Source: JBHPCZ01 sp042573625 (GTDB lineage Bacteria > Desulfobacterota > Desulfobacteria > Desulfobacterales > UBA11574). From it: a stretch of 64,000 nucleotides of DNA. Below, piece by piece: positions 62,122 to 64,000 of this stretch (positions are counted from its first letter, which is position 1; every line of letters starts with the position of its first letter). The stretch is taken from assembly GCA_042573625.1 (NCBI GenBank), contig JBHPCZ010000002.1, forward strand, positions 1 through 64,000. Reading direction: 5' to 3'. The position numbers were made by a program, and so were the translations under genes. The notes below the pieces were generated by a model, which saw only the letters and a list, made by a program, of their open reading frames with translations, did not search any database and was not told the origin of the DNA.

Positions 62122-62460
62122 ATGAAAAAAATCGAAGCGATCATCAAGCCTTTTAAACTCGATGATGTGAAAGAGGCACTCAACGAAATCGGGATCCAGG
62201 GCATGACGATTTCGGAGGTCAAGGGATACGGCCGGCAGAAAGGACACAAGGAGATATACCGTGGCGCCGAATATGTGGTTGATTTTATCCCTAAAGTCAA
62301 AATCGAAATTGTTGTCGAGTCCACGCGGGTTGACGAGGTAATAGAAAAGATCCAGGATGCTGCAAATACGGGCAAAATTGGCGACGGCAAGATTTTTGTG
62401 TTTCCTGTTGAGCAGGCAATTCGTGTTCGTACAGGAGAGAAGGGTAAGGATGCGATATAG
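62122..62460 (+). CDS. glnB: Nitrogen regulatory protein PII
   Basis: A 112-residue trimeric signal protein. The T-loop carries the uridylylation tyrosine Y51 in Y-R-G-A-E-Y. The B-loop T-G-K-I-G-D-G-K-I-F and the C-terminal R-T-G-E motif bind ATP/ADP and 2-oxoglutarate. Linkage to amt fits the GlnK type, but all sequence features are shared with GlnB. AAGGAGG is the ribosome binding site. glnA follows. Confidence 0.96.
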   Translation: MKKIEAIIKPFKLDDVKEALNEIGIQGMTISEVKGYGRQKGHKEIYRGAEYVVDFIPKVKIEIVVESTRVDEVIEKIQDAANTGKIGDGKIFVFPVEQAIRVRTGEKGKDAI

Positions 62461-62570
62461 TCTGAAGCGGAAAGCGCCGAGTGCATTGCGCAGAGCGTAA
62501 AAAGAAAAAGGAAGGTAATTTTAAAGCTATAAAACTAAGTATTTAAAAACAAAGACGGAGGTAATCTATT

Positions 62571-63983
62571 ATGACACCCAAAGACGTATTGGAAATGGCA
62601 AAGGAAAAAGGCGCAAGGGTTGTTGATTTGCGCTTTATGGACTTTCCGGGCGTGTGGCAGCATTTTACCGTCCCTTTGAGCGAGCTTGAGGAATCGAGCT
62701 TTGAAGACGGGTACGGTTTCGACGGCTCGAGCATCCGGGGATGGCAGCCGATCCACGCCAGTGACATGTTGGTGGTCCCGGATGCGACAACACCCAAAAT
62801 GGATCCTTTTTTCGAAGTGCCGACTCTGGTTCTGATTGGAAACATCGTCGACCCGATCACCCGGGAACCGTATACCCGTGACCCGAGGCATATCGCGAAG
62901 AAAGCGGAAGCATATCTCAAGAGCACCGGCATCGGTGATGTGGCTTATTTTGGTCCGGAAGCTGAATTTTTCATTTTTGATGATATCCGGTTCGAATCTT
63001 CAAATCACCGGGCATTCTATGAAATCGACTCCAAGGAAGGCATCTGGAATACCGGCAGGGATGAAGAGCCGAATCTCGGTTACAAACCGCGACACAAAGA
63101 AGGCTATTTTCCTGTGCCGCCCATGGACAAGTATCAGGACATGCGGACGGAAATGCTCCTCACCCTTGAGGATCTGGGGATTGATGTCGAGTGCCAGCAC
63201 CATGAAGTGGCCACCGCCGGCCAGGCTGAAATCGACATGGTGTTTAAGCCTTTGCTGGAAATGGGTGATCAACTCGTGTGGTTCAAGTATGTACTGAAAA
63301 ACGTGGCAAACAAATACAACCACACCGTGACGTTTATGCCCAAACCGCTCTATAACGACAACGGCACCGGCATGCACACCCATATCAGCATCTGGAAAGA
63401 CGACAAGCCGCTCTTTGCCGGTGACAAGTATGCCGGCGTGTCACAGGAGGCGCTGTATGCCATCGGCGGGATTCTGAAACACTGCCGGGCGCTGTGTGCG
63501 ATTACCAATCCGACCACCAATTCATACAAGCGTTTGGTTCCGGGGTTTGAGGCGCCGGTTAACCTGGCATACTCCAGCCGGAACCGGAGTTCGGCCATCC
63601 GGATTCCCATGTATTCAGCGTCACCCAAAGCCAAACGGATCGAGTTCAGAACGCCGGATCCGTCATGCAACGGGTACATCGCTTTTGCTGCCATGCTCAT
63701 GGCGGCCATTGATGGTATCGAAAATAAGATCGATCCGGGCGACCCGCTGGACAAAGATATTTACGGTCTGCCGCCCGAAGAACTGGCGGAGATTCCGTCC
63801 GCACCGGGCGCTCTGGATGAAGCCCTTGAGGCGTTGGAAGCAGATCATGACTTCCTGCTCAAAGGAGATGTCTTTACCAAAGATGTTATAGACACCTGGA
63901 TCGAATATAAGATCGAAAACGAGGTCAATGCGGTCAAGCTTCGGCCGCATCCGCACGAATTCTTCCTTTACTACGACATATAA
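62571..63983 (+). CDS. glnA: Glutamine synthetase type I
   Basis: Makes glutamine from glutamate, ammonia and ATP. The 470-residue dodecameric enzyme has D-G-S-S-I-R-G-W near the N-terminus, G-P-E-A-E-F-F and the ATP motif K-P-L-Y-N-D-N-G-T-G-M-H. The adenylylation site is I-Y-G-L-P-P-E-E (Tyr about 398), showing the GSI-beta type controlled by GlnE. GGAGGTAA precedes the ATG. The gene ends 17 bp before the window edge, so no terminator can be judged. Confidence 0.98.
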   Translation: MTPKDVLEMAKEKGARVVDLRFMDFPGVWQHFTVPLSELEESSFEDGYGFDGSSIRGWQPIHASDMLVVPDATTPKMDPFFEVPTLVLIGNIVDPITREPYTRDPRHIAKKAEAYLKSTGIGDVAYFGPEAEFFIFDDIRFESSNHRAFYEIDSKEGIWNTGRDEEPNLGYKPRHKEGYFPVPPMDKYQDMRTEMLLTLEDLGIDVECQHHEVATAGQAEIDMVFKPLLEMGDQLVWFKYVLKNVANKYNHTVTFMPKPLYNDNGTGMHTHISIWKDDKPLFAGDKYAGVSQEALYAIGGILKHCRALCAITNPTTNSYKRLVPGFEAPVNLAYSSRNRSSAIRIPMYSASPKAKRIEFRTPDPSCNGYIAFAAMLMAAIDGIENKIDPGDPLDKDIYGLPPEELAEIPSAPGALDEALEALEADHDFLLKGDVFTKDVIDTWIEYKIENEVNAVKLRPHPHEFFLYYDI

Positions 63984-64000
63984 CCTCCCTGCACACACAA

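Noticed and set aside
1..64000. CRISPR arrays, integrases, full insertion sequences, prophage genes
   Set aside because: I saw no regularly spaced repeats, no transposase or integrase motifs and no phage genes; the repeats found are short and noncoding.

Overview
The window looks like core chromosome of an anaerobic Gram-negative bacterium of the Desulfobacterota, most likely a sulfate reducer near Desulfobacterales. This is an inference. It rests on a tungsten-type aldehyde:ferredoxin oxidoreductase, a chemoreceptor with a c-type haem motif, the housekeeping gene orders, and intergenic repeats of the kind seen in that group. Most genes are ordinary housekeeping genes; the unusual material lies mainly between them.

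Layout. 0-5 kb: a small membrane protein, a periplasmic thioredoxin-like protein, and a minus-strand operon proC - aldehyde oxidoreductase - ThiS/MoaD-like protein. 5-9.3 kb: a plus-strand yggT - divIVA - pilT - second pilT-like ATPase - zinc-ribbon/pseudo-receiver cluster and a 48-residue ORF. 9.3-15.5 kb: tilS, ftsH, folP, a YbbR (CdaR-like) protein and coaX on the minus strand. 15.9-16.1 kb: a large-type signal recognition particle RNA with an Alu domain. 16.1-17.1 kb: repeat-rich noncoding DNA. 17.1-19.8 kb: grpE-dnaK. 20-25 kb: an MFS transporter, an acyl-CoA ligase, a divergent polysaccharide deacetylase and a small zinc-ribbon membrane protein. 25-32 kb: tRNA-Asp, tRNA-Val, lon, clpX, clpP, tig and tRNA-Leu. 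32-42 kb: an amidase, an unrecognised 403-residue protein, an AIM24-family protein, a hybrid histidine kinase, a haem-type chemoreceptor and a beta-CASP metallo-nuclease. 41.5-45.5 kb: a UbiA prenyltransferase, a WbqC-like protein, an ACT protein, a phosphopantetheinyl transferase and rsmI. 45.5-50.7 kb: the ffh-rpsP-khpA-rimM-trmD-SPOUT-rplS-rnhB-yraN translation/SRP operon. 50.9-54 kb: rlmN, a PP-loop/NFACT-R fusion protein and nth. 54.8-64 kb: nitrogen control, with glnE, then glnD-amt-glnB-glnA behind a textbook sigma-54 promoter.

The genes form working sets. One is proteostasis (grpE/dnaK, lon, clpXP, tig, ftsH). A second is co-translational targeting and ribosome maturation: both ffh and the SRP RNA are here, with rimM, trmD and rlmN. 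A third is surface motility and sensing (two PilT ATPases, chemoreceptor, histidine kinase). The fourth is a nearly complete nitrogen cascade: GlnD modifies PII (GlnB), PII acts on Amt and on GlnE, and GlnE adenylylates GlnA.

The main discovery leads are several noncoding repeat families. They are a 253-bp element bounded by a perfect 13-bp inverted repeat, a ~95-bp MITE-like element with two full copies and a partial one, a ~250-bp dispersed repeat in three copies and both orientations, and a repeat that in one copy carries a decayed four-helix-bundle (23S rRNA intervening-sequence type) gene. Other leads are a 403-residue protein with a faint RelA/SpoT-like pattern, a folP-ybbR junction without the usual cdaA, and the sigma-54 promoter with a distal dyad in front of glnD. 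All calls are from reading the sequence; no database search was run.
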